Assembly (NCBI RefSeq): GCF_001931685.1
Contig: NZ_MOOY01000005.1
Span: 69,106 to 133,105, forward strand
Reading direction: 5' to 3'
Source of the DNA: Pararhizobium arenae
GTDB lineage: Bacteria > Pseudomonadota > Alphaproteobacteria > Rhizobiales > Rhizobiaceae
Length of the DNA: 64,000 bases
This document shows positions 15,530 through 23,800 of the stretch, piece after piece (the stretch's first letter is position 1; each line of letters opens with the position of its first letter). The notes under the pieces were generated by a model. That model had not been told where the DNA came from, ran no database searches, and saw only the letters and a program-made list of their open reading frames with translations. The position numbers and the translations under genes are program-made.

Positions 15530-18193
15530 CTACGCCGCCATCCAGCGGCGCTCGCGGGCAAAATTTGCAAGGTCGTTGGGGCTCATCGGACGGGCAAAGG
15601 CGTAGCCCTGCAGACCGTGGCAGCCGAGATCCTTCAGGACCTTTGCATGCTCCAGCGTTTCCACGCCCTCCGCCGTCACTTCAATCCCGAGCGATGTGCC
15701 GATGTCGATGATCGAGGATACCAGCTGGCGGCGGCTTGGTGAGGTCAGGATCGGCATGATCAGCTGGCGATCGATCTTAAGACGGCGGGGCGTAAGCTTC
15801 AACAGGCTGACGATTGAGGCGTAGCCGGTGCCGAAGTCGTCGATTTCGATATCGATGCCGAGCCCTTTGATGCGCTCGATGTTCGACAGCACCGTCATGT
15901 CGCTCTCGTCGAAGGAGATCGATTCCAGGAGCTCGAAGGAAAGGCGTCCCTTGGGGATGGAAAGCTGGTTCAGCCGCTCGATCAGATTGTCGTCGTGGAG
16001 GCGATGGTAGGAGAGATTGACCGAGACCTTTGGAATGTTGATCTCGCCTGCATCCCACCGGTGAAGCTGGAAGAGAGCCTGCTCGAGAATGCGTTGATCG
16101 ATCTCGGCAACGACATTGATCTCTTCGGCTGTTTTCAGGAAGGCGTGGGGAGCAAGAACGCCTTTCTGCGGATGATCCCAGCGGGCAAGCGCTTCGACGC
16201 CGATGATATCGAGCGTCTTCGGGCAGAACTGCGGCTGGAAATAGGCGATGAACTCGTTCTGCTCGAGGCCGCGTCGTATTTCGTCGGCCGTCTGCTTGCT
16301 CTTGAAGACGGCGGTTTTCAGGGAATGCGCGAAGATTTCGTAGCGCCCTCGGCCGCGGCGCTTGGCTTCATAGAGAGCGATATCGGCATTCACCAACACC
16401 TGTGTCAGCTCCTCGACGCTGCTCGTCTGTTCCGCGATGCCGATGCTGACGCCGATACGGCATTCCTGGCCGTTGTAGAGAACCGGCAGGCTCATCGCCT
16501 CGATGATGCGACGTGCAAGGGCGGTATCGGTATCATGCGAGCGGGAAACAATGACGAATTCATCCCCGCCGATCCGCGCCACGAAATCTTCCTTCCCGGT
16601 GTTGTTCTTCAGGATGCGGGACGCGTGGCGCAGGATTTCATCGCCGGCAGCATGGCCGAGCGTGTCGTTGATTTCCTTGAACCGGTCGAGATCCATGTGG
16701 AAGATGCGGGCCGGAGGCCGGCTTCCGTCGTTCAGTTCCGTTTCCGCCGCCAGCACCTGGTCGAGATAGCGGCGGTTGGGCAGGCCCGTCAGCGGGTCGT
16801 GGAGCGCATTGAATTCCATGCGGTGACGGGCAGCTTCAAGTTCGGCACTGTGGGCTTCAGCCTCGCGCCGTGCCTGTTCCAGGCTCTCGTTTCGCTGAAC
16901 GTCCGACGTCACGTCCCAGTTGACGCCGACGATCTTGCTGCGGCCTTCGGCATCCACATAGCCGGAACCGATCGTGCGGATGTGGCGAACCGAGCCATCG
17001 TGCAGGAGAAGTCGGAATTGGGATTTGTAGGATTGGCTCTCGGTCGAGATCGCATCGGCAAGCTCTGCCTCTGCCCGGGCTTTATCCTCGGGATGGAGCG
17101 TGTCGCACCAGGTTTCGTAGATTTTATCGTCGTCACCCTGGTAGCCGTAAAGCTCCTTCATGCGTTCGTCCCAATGAAGCACGCCGGAACCGGTATCGAG
17201 TTCCCAGATGCCGATTTCCGACGTGTCGAGAGCGATGTTCAGGCGATGCGACATCTCCTGCAATTTGTGACGGCCGTTTTGCAGCGCAAGAATGTTGGCC
17301 TGACGTTCTTCCATCAGGCGGCCCATGACGACCATGGGGACTATTATGATGAGGCTGCCAAGCGCCAGCAGCAACCGCAGGGACCACAGATTGGGAGGAT
17401 CGGCCGGCCAGCCGCCCCTCGGAATGGCGTTGATCTGCCAGGAGCCGCCCGGAAGCAGCACGCTCATGCGGACCGGCTTGCTGTCACGGATCGTGTTCTC
17501 GCCGTAAAACAGCGGCCCATCCTTGCCGAGACCGTCCTTTCCGGAAATGGCAATATCCATGTCGAGCTTCGGGTCGCGCAGTCCGGCGGCCTTGTAGAGT
17601 TTCTCAGCATCGATGACTGCGGACACGATGCCCCAGAAGCGCCCACCGGTTCTTCCGCCATTGCTGTAAACGGGAAAGCGGCCGATGAGGCCCTGACCGC
17701 CCTGCACAAGCTCAAGCGGGCCCGCCAGAACAAGCTTGCCGCTTTCGCGAACGCGCAAAGCGGCTTCGCGCTGATTGTCGTTCTTGTTGTAATCGAGGCC
17801 GATCACCTTCTCGTTGCCGCTCAGAGGATAGACCAGGGACACGATCAGATCGGGGGCGGCAGCGATGCTGCGCAGGTTGGAACGCTCGCTCAGAATATTG
17901 CGGGAAAGGGCGGCAAACCGCTCCTGGGACATGCCAGGCTCAGTTGCAATGGTGGCGATCAGACCGCGCACCAGCTGAATATCGCCGTTGACGCCGGCCT
18001 CGAGTTTCGAGCGGATCGGATTGAGTTCGCTGACAACGGAAGCGCGCAGTTTGGCCGCGTGTATGTCGCGGTTTTGCTGCTCTGCAAAAAAGCTTGCTGC
18101 AAGTGCCACGACAACAGCGACCAGGGCCGGAAGGTAACTCGGCCTGAAAAATCGTGCCAATTCAAAGGTTTTTGCCTTCTTGTATGCTGACAA
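15530..18193 (-). CDS. CHASE-PAS-GGDEF-EAL cyclic-di-GMP protein
   Basis: 887 residues. Span one about 20-38, a periplasmic CHASE sensor domain about 50-275, span two about 278-298, a PAS domain with PAC about 315-440, a short coil, GGDEF about 455-610 and EAL about 630-880. The GGDEF active site (ARIGGDEFVIV) and the EAL motif (VEALARW) are intact, so synthesis and hydrolysis of c-di-GMP are both possible. The RxxD inhibitory site just before GGDEF is absent (GKED). No ATG fits; TTG at 18193 follows AAGGGA with good spacing. Its periplasmic ligand is unknown. Confidence 0.9.
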   Translation of the reverse strand: MSAYKKAKTFELARFFRPSYLPALVAVVVALAASFFAEQQNRDIHAAKLRASVVSELNPIRSKLEAGVNGDIQLVRGLIATIATEPGMSQERFAALSRNILSERSNLRSIAAAPDLIVSLVYPLSGNEKVIGLDYNKNDNQREAALRVRESGKLVLAGPLELVQGGQGLIGRFPVYSNGGRTGGRFWGIVSAVIDAEKLYKAAGLRDPKLDMDIAISGKDGLGKDGPLFYGENTIRDSKPVRMSVLLPGGSWQINAIPRGGWPADPPNLWSLRLLLALGSLIIIVPMVVMGRLMEERQANILALQNGRHKLQEMSHRLNIALDTSEIGIWELDTGSGVLHWDERMKELYGYQGDDDKIYETWCDTLHPEDKARAEAELADAISTESQSYKSQFRLLLHDGSVRHIRTIGSGYVDAEGRSKIVGVNWDVTSDVQRNESLEQARREAEAHSAELEAARHRMEFNALHDPLTGLPNRRYLDQVLAAETELNDGSRPPARIFHMDLDRFKEINDTLGHAAGDEILRHASRILKNNTGKEDFVARIGGDEFVIVSRSHDTDTALARRIIEAMSLPVLYNGQECRIGVSIGIAEQTSSVEELTQVLVNADIALYEAKRRGRGRYEIFAHSLKTAVFKSKQTADEIRRGLEQNEFIAYFQPQFCPKTLDIIGVEALARWDHPQKGVLAPHAFLKTAEEINVVAEIDQRILEQALFQLHRWDAGEINIPKVSVNLSYHRLHDDNLIERLNQLSIPKGRLSFELLESISFDESDMTVLSNIERIKGLGIDIEIDDFGTGYASIVSLLKLTPRRLKIDRQLIMPILTSPSRRQLVSSIIDIGTSLGIEVTAEGVETLEHAKVLKDLGCHGLQGYAFARPMSPNDLANFARERRWMAA

Positions 18194-18276
18194 CGCAGTC
18201 CGTCCCTTATCGCCTTGCTTTCGGCTTTGGGAGCATTGTCACAAATTGATCTTAACAATACGTGCTTTTCTCGCCG

Positions 18277-19896
18277 TTAGACCAGAGGCGCGATCATAGC
18301 GACAAGCGTTTCCAGCCGGTCGGCATCACGCGGCAACTTGTCTTCCCGCAGCCGGGCTATGCGCGGAAATCGCATGGCGACGCCGGATTTGTGGCGGCTG
18401 GAGACGTTTATGCCCTCGAAAGCGACCTCCACCACGAAGCCATGATCGGGCTCGGCCCGGATCGAGCGAACCGGGCCGAAGCGCTCGATGGTGTTTTCGC
18501 GCACGTAACGATCGAGAATTTCGAGCTCGGCATCGGTGAAGCCGAAATAGGCCTTGCCGACGGGGACAAGCGTCTCGGGGCCATCCTTGTCCGTCCAGAC
18601 CCCGAAGGTGAAGTCGGAATAGAAGCTCGACCGCTTGCCGTGACCGCGCTGGGCATACATCAGAACGGCATCGATATTATAGGGATCGCGTTTCCACTTG
18701 AACCACGGGCCTTTCATGCGGCCGGCCGTATAGGGGGAATCGAGCCGTTTCAGCATGATGCCCTCGATCACCGGATTGGGCGGTGCGCGTCGAAGGCTGT
18801 CCAGCTCATCCCAACTCGAGAAAGCAACAAGCGGGGAGAGGTCGAAACGGTCGGGCGGGGCGGCATTGATCAACTCCGCCAACCTTTCGCGCCGCTCGAC
18901 GAAGTTTCTCCCGCGAATGTCTTCCTCGCCCGCAAACAACAGGTCATAGCCGCGGATGAAGGCGGGATAATCCTCGATCATCTTGCGCGTCACCATCTTT
19001 CGGTTGAGACGTTGCTGCAGGTCGGAGAAGCTGCGGGTGGCGCGGTTGGTGCGCGCGGTGCCGCCCACCAGAAGCTCGCCATCGATGATGCCTTCGAAAT
19101 TGGCCGCTTCGAGAACGTCGGGGAAGGCCCCGGATATGTCGTCGCCGCTTCGGGAATAAAGCCGTCTCGTGCCGGCGAGATTGGCAAGCTGCACGCGGAT
19201 GCCATCCCACTTCCATTCCGCCGCAAAATCTTTCGGATCAAGCGAGGCGAAATCGCTTTCTGAAAGCGGTGTCGCCAGCATGACCGAATGAAAGACGGCG
19301 GGCATGGAAAGGCGCGGCTTCTCGCTCTTGCCCTCCAACCATTGGAAAAGATCGAGATAAGGGGGCTCCAGGCCGTGCCACAGGCTTTCGATCTCAACGA
19401 TATCGACGTTACCCATCTCGGCCAGCGCCTGTTTCACCAATCGTGCGGAAACGCCGATGCGCATGCCGCCGGTGATGAGCTTCAGGAATGCAAAGCGGCT
19501 GGAGCCGTCAAGCTGATCAAGCAAGGTCCGGACCACGCCATGAACGTCGGCGCGGCTTGCCGACTGCAGTTGTGTCACGATGGCGCTGAGCGAAAGGTCG
19601 ATCTTTTCCTGGACTGCATCCTTCGACGGTTCCCAGACGAGCGAAATCGTTTCGGCGAGATCGCCGACATAGTCGTAGGAATATTGAAACAGCACTTCGT
19701 CCAGGCGCTCCAGCACCAGCTGTTTCAGGAGCTGGGGCTTGACTGTGCTGAGTGTCAGCGTGCCTGAAAGCGAGGCCAGTGCGTAGCCGCGATCGGGATC
19801 CGGCGCGGTACGGAAGTAGTCCGCCATCAGCTTGATCTTGGCGTTGCGTTGCGGCGTCAGAACGAGACGGTCGAGCAGTTCGGCAAAGTCGTGCAT
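18277..19896 (-). CDS. ATP-dependent DNA ligase (damage-response type)
   Basis: 539 residues from ATG 19896, the first ATG after the upstream stop. An N-terminal DNA-binding domain (about 1-185) precedes the adenylation domain with catalytic Lys229 in EWKWDGIRV (the KxDG motif) and later ELLVGG and the motif V region (GIMLKR...PYTAGRMKGPWFKWKRDP); a C-terminal OB-fold finishes the protein. It matches the ligase found with an MBL-fold exonuclease in a bacterial DNA-damage cassette, distinct from LigD and from NAD-dependent LigA. Two bases separate it from the exonuclease stop. The helicase that often completes this cassette is not adjacent. Confidence 0.9.
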   Translation of the reverse strand: MHDFAELLDRLVLTPQRNAKIKLMADYFRTAPDPDRGYALASLSGTLTLSTVKPQLLKQLVLERLDEVLFQYSYDYVGDLAETISLVWEPSKDAVQEKIDLSLSAIVTQLQSASRADVHGVVRTLLDQLDGSSRFAFLKLITGGMRIGVSARLVKQALAEMGNVDIVEIESLWHGLEPPYLDLFQWLEGKSEKPRLSMPAVFHSVMLATPLSESDFASLDPKDFAAEWKWDGIRVQLANLAGTRRLYSRSGDDISGAFPDVLEAANFEGIIDGELLVGGTARTNRATRSFSDLQQRLNRKMVTRKMIEDYPAFIRGYDLLFAGEEDIRGRNFVERRERLAELINAAPPDRFDLSPLVAFSSWDELDSLRRAPPNPVIEGIMLKRLDSPYTAGRMKGPWFKWKRDPYNIDAVLMYAQRGHGKRSSFYSDFTFGVWTDKDGPETLVPVGKAYFGFTDAELEILDRYVRENTIERFGPVRSIRAEPDHGFVVEVAFEGINVSSRHKSGVAMRFPRIARLREDKLPRDADRLETLVAMIAPLV

Positions 19897-19898
19897 GA

Positions 19899-20909
19899 TC
19901 AATCGCCCTCGTCTTCATAACCGACGAGATGGAGCGGGCGGGCCGGGATCCCCTGCAGCTCGCACCAGCGGACAAGGGCTTCCTCGCGACCGTGCGTGAC
20001 CCAGACCTGCGACGGGGCAACTTCCTTGATGGTTGCAAGCAGCTCCGGCCAGTCGCAGTGATCCGAAATGATCATGGGCAGTTCCACGCCACGCTGTTTG
20101 GCCCGCTGGCGCACCAGCATCCAGCCGGAGGCGAAAATGGCGATCGGGTCGGGAAAGCGCCGTGCCCAGCGATCGGCAAAGGCCGAGGGTGGGCCAATGA
20201 CGATCTTGCCGGCAAAGGACTGGCGCTCACTGCTGTCTACCGTTGCCGGCCGAAGTTCTCCCAGAGATATGCCGTGCTGCTGATAATAGCCGCAGAGCTT
20301 CGCCAGCGCGCCATGGATGAAGATGGGCTCGTGGTAGCCGGACTCGCGCAGCAGGGCGATCACACGTTGTGCCTTGCCGAGCGCATAGGCGCCGACGAGG
20401 TGCGTGCGTTCGGGAAACTGTTTCAGGGAAGTCAGAAGCTTGGCGATTTCGCCTCTGTCGTCGGGGTGGTGGAAGACCGGAAGCCCGAACGTCGCCTCTG
20501 TGATGAAGACATCGCAGGGCACCGGTTCGAAACCGGCGCAGGTCGGGTCACGGCGACGCTTGTAGTCTCCAGAGACGACGATCCGCGTTCCTTCGGCCTG
20601 TACCAGAATTTGCGCCGACCCGAGCACATGGCCCGCCGGATGAAAGCTCACGTCGACACCGTCGATGGAGAGCACCTTGCCGAGCTCACTGCTTTCGGCA
20701 GTGCCGCAGAAATCCTCGCCGTAACGGATCCTCATAATGTCGAGGGTTTCGCGGGTGGCGAGCACCTTGGCGTGACCGGAACGGGCATGATCGGCATGGC
20801 CGTGGGTGATCAGCGCCCGTTCGACCGGCTGCACCGGATCGATATAGAAATCGCCCCTCTCGCAATAGAGGCCTCGGGGCGTGGAGTAGAGTAATGCTTC
20901 CGGCTTCAT
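19899..20909 (-). CDS. Ligase-associated DNA exonuclease, MBL fold
   Basis: 336 residues from ATG 20909, which gives the usual MKPEALLYSTPRGLYC start; an ATG 13 codons earlier adds a hydrophobic stretch not typical of the family. Metallo-beta-lactamase / beta-CASP fold with the metal motif THGHADHARSGH (about residues 36-47), further metal ligands in FHPAGHVLGSAQI and a C-terminal SDHCDWPELL. Related to SNM1/CPSF nucleases. Coupled to the downstream ATP-dependent ligase, suggesting end trimming before sealing during break or crosslink repair; the role is inferred from the family pairing. Confidence 0.9.
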   Translation of the reverse strand: MKPEALLYSTPRGLYCERGDFYIDPVQPVERALITHGHADHARSGHAKVLATRETLDIMRIRYGEDFCGTAESSELGKVLSIDGVDVSFHPAGHVLGSAQILVQAEGTRIVVSGDYKRRRDPTCAGFEPVPCDVFITEATFGLPVFHHPDDRGEIAKLLTSLKQFPERTHLVGAYALGKAQRVIALLRESGYHEPIFIHGALAKLCGYYQQHGISLGELRPATVDSSERQSFAGKIVIGPPSAFADRWARRFPDPIAIFASGWMLVRQRAKQRGVELPMIISDHCDWPELLATIKEVAPSQVWVTHGREEALVRWCELQGIPARPLHLVGYEDEGD

Positions 20910-20963
20910 CAGAAGCAAGATAGCCGGCAGAATTGCTCCTGCCAGCATGGTCTGCAGAATTTT

Positions 20964-21920
20964 TTATCGGGGATGCGCAGCGAGTGTCTTCGCAATCAGG
21001 TCAAGCACGCCCTGGCTGTCGATCGCGACGCAGACCTGCTGGCTCGGCAGGTTGTCCCAGTCACTTGGGGGGAAGCTCTGGCTGTCCGGTTTCTGGATCG
21101 TCTGGCCATCGGCGATGCCGCCGCAGACGACCCGGATGGCGCCGCTGCGGGTGCGGAAAAGTTCGGGCGCCACGACATAGACGCAGGCGCAGCTATCATG
21201 CACCACCATGCCGTCTTCCACATGGTTCTCGTAGAAATCGATGTAGAATTGCGAGATGTCCGAGAGCAGCTTGGCACGAGGACCGCCCGCTGCAACGATA
21301 TCCGACAGCAGGTTTCGCGTCATGACCGTCGGAACGGTGACGTCGAGACCTATGACGGTGACGGGCCAGGGGGCGATCATCACGGCATCGGCAGCTTCCG
21401 GGTCGCCATGAATATTGGCTTCGGCGGCAGGCGTGATGTTGCCGGGGCGATCGAAGGAGCCGCCCATGATGACCACGGCCTTGACGAGGCTGGCGATCTC
21501 CGGATCTTCACGCAAGGCGACGGCGAGATTGGTCATGCGGCCGACAGCGACGATCGTCACTTCGCCAGGGTTGGCGCGTATGGTGTCGATGATGAAACGA
21601 TGGGCCGGTCGCGGATCGCAGGGGATATCGATCGTTTCGGGAACACCGATATTGCCGAGGCCGTCATCGCCATGGATGAAGGTCGGCCAGTCGACATGGG
21701 GGCGGTTCGGATTGTAGGTTTCGTTGGCGCCCCTGGCGACGGGAGCCGCAATATCCCAGGCCTGCTTCAGGAACAACGCGTTGCGGGTCGTCGTCTCGAT
21801 GGAAGCATTGCCGAAGACGCTGGTGATGCCGATCAGGTCGATATCCGGATGATGATGGAGGAAAAGCAGAGCCATCGCGTCATCGACGCCGGGATCCGTA
21901 TCAAAAATGACCTTGTGCAT
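20964..21920 (-). CDS. Inosine-uridine preferring nucleoside hydrolase
   Basis: 318 residues, IUNH family, which cleaves the N-glycosidic bond of ribonucleosides for purine/pyrimidine salvage. The N-terminal IFDTDPGVDDAMAL holds the calcium-binding aspartates, and IVAVGRMTNLAVAL plus the C-terminal half match the family. Length is normal. Cytoplasmic, no signal peptide. The next gene upstream, an amino-acid dehydrogenase, is 21 bases away, so they may be cotranscribed; substrate preference cannot be read from the sequence. Confidence 0.9.
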   Translation of the reverse strand: MHKVIFDTDPGVDDAMALLFLHHHPDIDLIGITSVFGNASIETTTRNALFLKQAWDIAAPVARGANETYNPNRPHVDWPTFIHGDDGLGNIGVPETIDIPCDPRPAHRFIIDTIRANPGEVTIVAVGRMTNLAVALREDPEIASLVKAVVIMGGSFDRPGNITPAAEANIHGDPEAADAVMIAPWPVTVIGLDVTVPTVMTRNLLSDIVAAGGPRAKLLSDISQFYIDFYENHVEDGMVVHDSCACVYVVAPELFRTRSGAIRVVCGGIADGQTIQKPDSQSFPPSDWDNLPSQQVCVAIDSQGVLDLIAKTLAAHPR

Positions 21921-21941
21921 GAGTGTTCTTTCCTGAAGTCT

Positions 21942-23177
21942 TTATTGGAAGCGGCGGATGCTGAAGGGAGCGAGATGCTCCTGTTCCCCGGCTTCGAGAA
22001 GGCTGACGATGCTGCGGCCGGTGATGGCCGAAAGGGTAAGCCCCAGATGCCCGTGACCGAAAGCCATGGCGATGCGGGGATCAGTGGGGTGCAGGCTGAT
22101 AACCGGAATGGAATCCGGTGTCGAGGGGCGCCGTCCCATCCATTCGCTGCCGCCGCTTTCCGGCAGGCTCGGCACATACCGGCGCATCTTTTGCCGCATG
22201 GCGGCCGCGCGGGCGAAATTTGCCGGGGTTTCGGGCTTGGCAAGCTCAACGGCGCCGCCGACGCGCAAGGCGTTTTTCAAGGGCGTTGCGACGAAGCCGT
22301 GCTCGGAGAAGAAGACGGGCAGTTCCAGCGTCACGGCGGGATCGGTGAAGGTGGTGTTGTAGCCGCGCTCGGTTTCGAGCAGGACATTGAGACCGAGGCT
22401 GCGGACCAGGTGTCGTGACCAGACGCCGGAGGCGATCACCACCTTGTCGAACGGCTCGCTTTCACCATCCGTCGTTACGATATGCACGCTGTCGGCTCGT
22501 TGGGTCACACGCGCGACCTCCGCATCCACAAGCCGCCCGCGTTGCCTTACAAAATCCTGGAGGCTGCGCAGCAGCGCAAGCGGATCGAGAAAAGTCTGGT
22601 AGCCGGAGGAAAAGATGCCGCCGGCGAAATTGCCTTCGAGCGCTGCGACCCGCGCGCGGGTCGCAGCGCTGCCCAGTTTTTCAACCTCGTGGCCGAGAAG
22701 GGCCGCATTCTTCTGCTCATGGGCAAAGGCTGCGTTAAGCGCGGCCTCGCTGTCGAAGATGGTCAGGGCGCCGCTTTTTTTCATATGCCCGGCGATGCCG
22801 GCGGTTGCCGCAAGCCCTTCATGGGCTTCGAGGGCGTCGCGCATGAGGCCAAGCAGGGCTTCGCGCGATCGTTTGACCTGCACTGGGCGCGCCGCCATCA
22901 GAAAAGCCAGAAGCCAGGGTGCAAGCGCCGGCAAGTCCTGCCAGCGCAGGGTGAGGGGGCCAAGCGGGTCCGCCAGCCATTTCGGTGCGGAAAAGAGCAT
23001 GTCCGGTCGCGCCAGAGGGTCGATCTCCGGTACGGCCAGGATGCCTGCATTGCCGACGGACGCGGGCAGGCCGGCAATATCCTTTTCGAAGACAGTGACG
23101 TCGTGCCCCCGCTCGATCAGTTGAACCGCTGCGGCGCATCCGATGATGCCTGCGCCGGTTATTCCAATGCGTGCCAT
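21942..23177 (-). CDS. FAD-dependent D-amino-acid dehydrogenase-like oxidoreductase
   Basis: 411 residues, DAO/DadA-type flavoprotein. The start MARIGITGAGIIGCAAAVQL contains the GxGxxG dinucleotide site and VTVFEKD ends the second beta-strand with the ribose-binding acid. The C-terminal WMGRRPSTPDSIPVI is the characteristic DadA segment near the flavin, followed by FGHGHLGLT. It likely oxidises a D-amino acid or similar amine; DadA itself also fits. Located 21 bases upstream of the nucleoside hydrolase. Confidence 0.85.
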   Translation of the reverse strand: MARIGITGAGIIGCAAAVQLIERGHDVTVFEKDIAGLPASVGNAGILAVPEIDPLARPDMLFSAPKWLADPLGPLTLRWQDLPALAPWLLAFLMAARPVQVKRSREALLGLMRDALEAHEGLAATAGIAGHMKKSGALTIFDSEAALNAAFAHEQKNAALLGHEVEKLGSAATRARVAALEGNFAGGIFSSGYQTFLDPLALLRSLQDFVRQRGRLVDAEVARVTQRADSVHIVTTDGESEPFDKVVIASGVWSRHLVRSLGLNVLLETERGYNTTFTDPAVTLELPVFFSEHGFVATPLKNALRVGGAVELAKPETPANFARAAAMRQKMRRYVPSLPESGGSEWMGRRPSTPDSIPVISLHPTDPRIAMAFGHGHLGLTLSAITGRSIVSLLEAGEQEHLAPFSIRRFQ

Positions 23178-23381
23178 GCTCTTCTCGCCGGGTTGGATTT
23201 CGGTGCCTTGTCTTCGCGCCCATTGCTGCGGGGATCAAGCCATGCCGGCAGATTATTCTGCTGATTTTCGTCAAAAACCCCATCCCTGTTCCGTCCGGAA
23301 CAGCGCGGCATCACGGATTTTGAGATGTTCATATCAAGGGAAGGGATTGGCCCTCCCACTCAAAAATCCAGGAGGAATATC

Positions 23382-23639
23382 ATGCGCAAGACCGTTTCCA
23401 TGCTGCTCGCCGTCGTTGCCGCTGCAAGCTCCATCTCCATTCACGAGGCCGCCGCCCAGAGCCGCGGCGACAACAAGGATAGCGCCTCCATTTCCCGCGG
23501 CGCCAGCGGCGAGTTTCGCTCGAACTATCGCTACGAGCGCTTTTGCATGCCCACCGTCAATGGTGGCCGTCTTTACAACGAGGACATGCGCGGCTGGCGC
23601 CGGGTTGCCAACTGCAAGGGCTACAAGCTGATGGACTGA
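23382..23639 (+). CDS. Small exported protein of unknown function
   Basis: 85 residues from ATG 23382, preceded by a consensus AGGAGG eight bases upstream. Residues 1-25 (MRKTVSMLLAVVAAASSISI, then HEAAAQ) form a classic signal peptide cleaved after AAA, leaving about 60 residues for the periplasm. The mature part has two cysteines (RFCMP and ANCKG), which could form a disulphide, and aromatic-rich basic stretches. I do not recognise the family. Divergent from the dehydrogenase gene and followed by a hairpin terminator. Confidence 0.8.
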   Translation: MRKTVSMLLAVVAAASSISIHEAAAQSRGDNKDSASISRGASGEFRSNYRYERFCMPTVNGGRLYNEDMRGWRRVANCKGYKLMD

Positions 23640-23662
23640 TCCTCGTCAGACCGACGTGCCCG

Positions 23663-23690
23663 GGGCATCCGTCAAACGGCGGATGCCCCG
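23663..23690 (+). terminator. Hairpin terminator after small exported protein
   Basis: Perfect ten-base-pair stem, GGGGCATCCG and CGGATGCCCC, with an eight-base loop, 24 bases after the stop codon. The downstream T content is weak, so termination efficiency is uncertain. Confidence 0.6.
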
Positions 23691-23800
23691 CACGCATTCT
23701 GCTCCTCAAACGGCACGCCGCTTAAAACTTCCGAAACGTCATCAACCTAGAATGTCGTCCGTTCAAGGACTTGGGATTCAGACATGACGGGACGGCAGCG

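Noticed and set aside
15995..18190. 731-codon open frame opposite the GGDEF-EAL gene
   Set aside because: Antisense shadow; the minus-strand protein has complete, ordered domains across the same bases.
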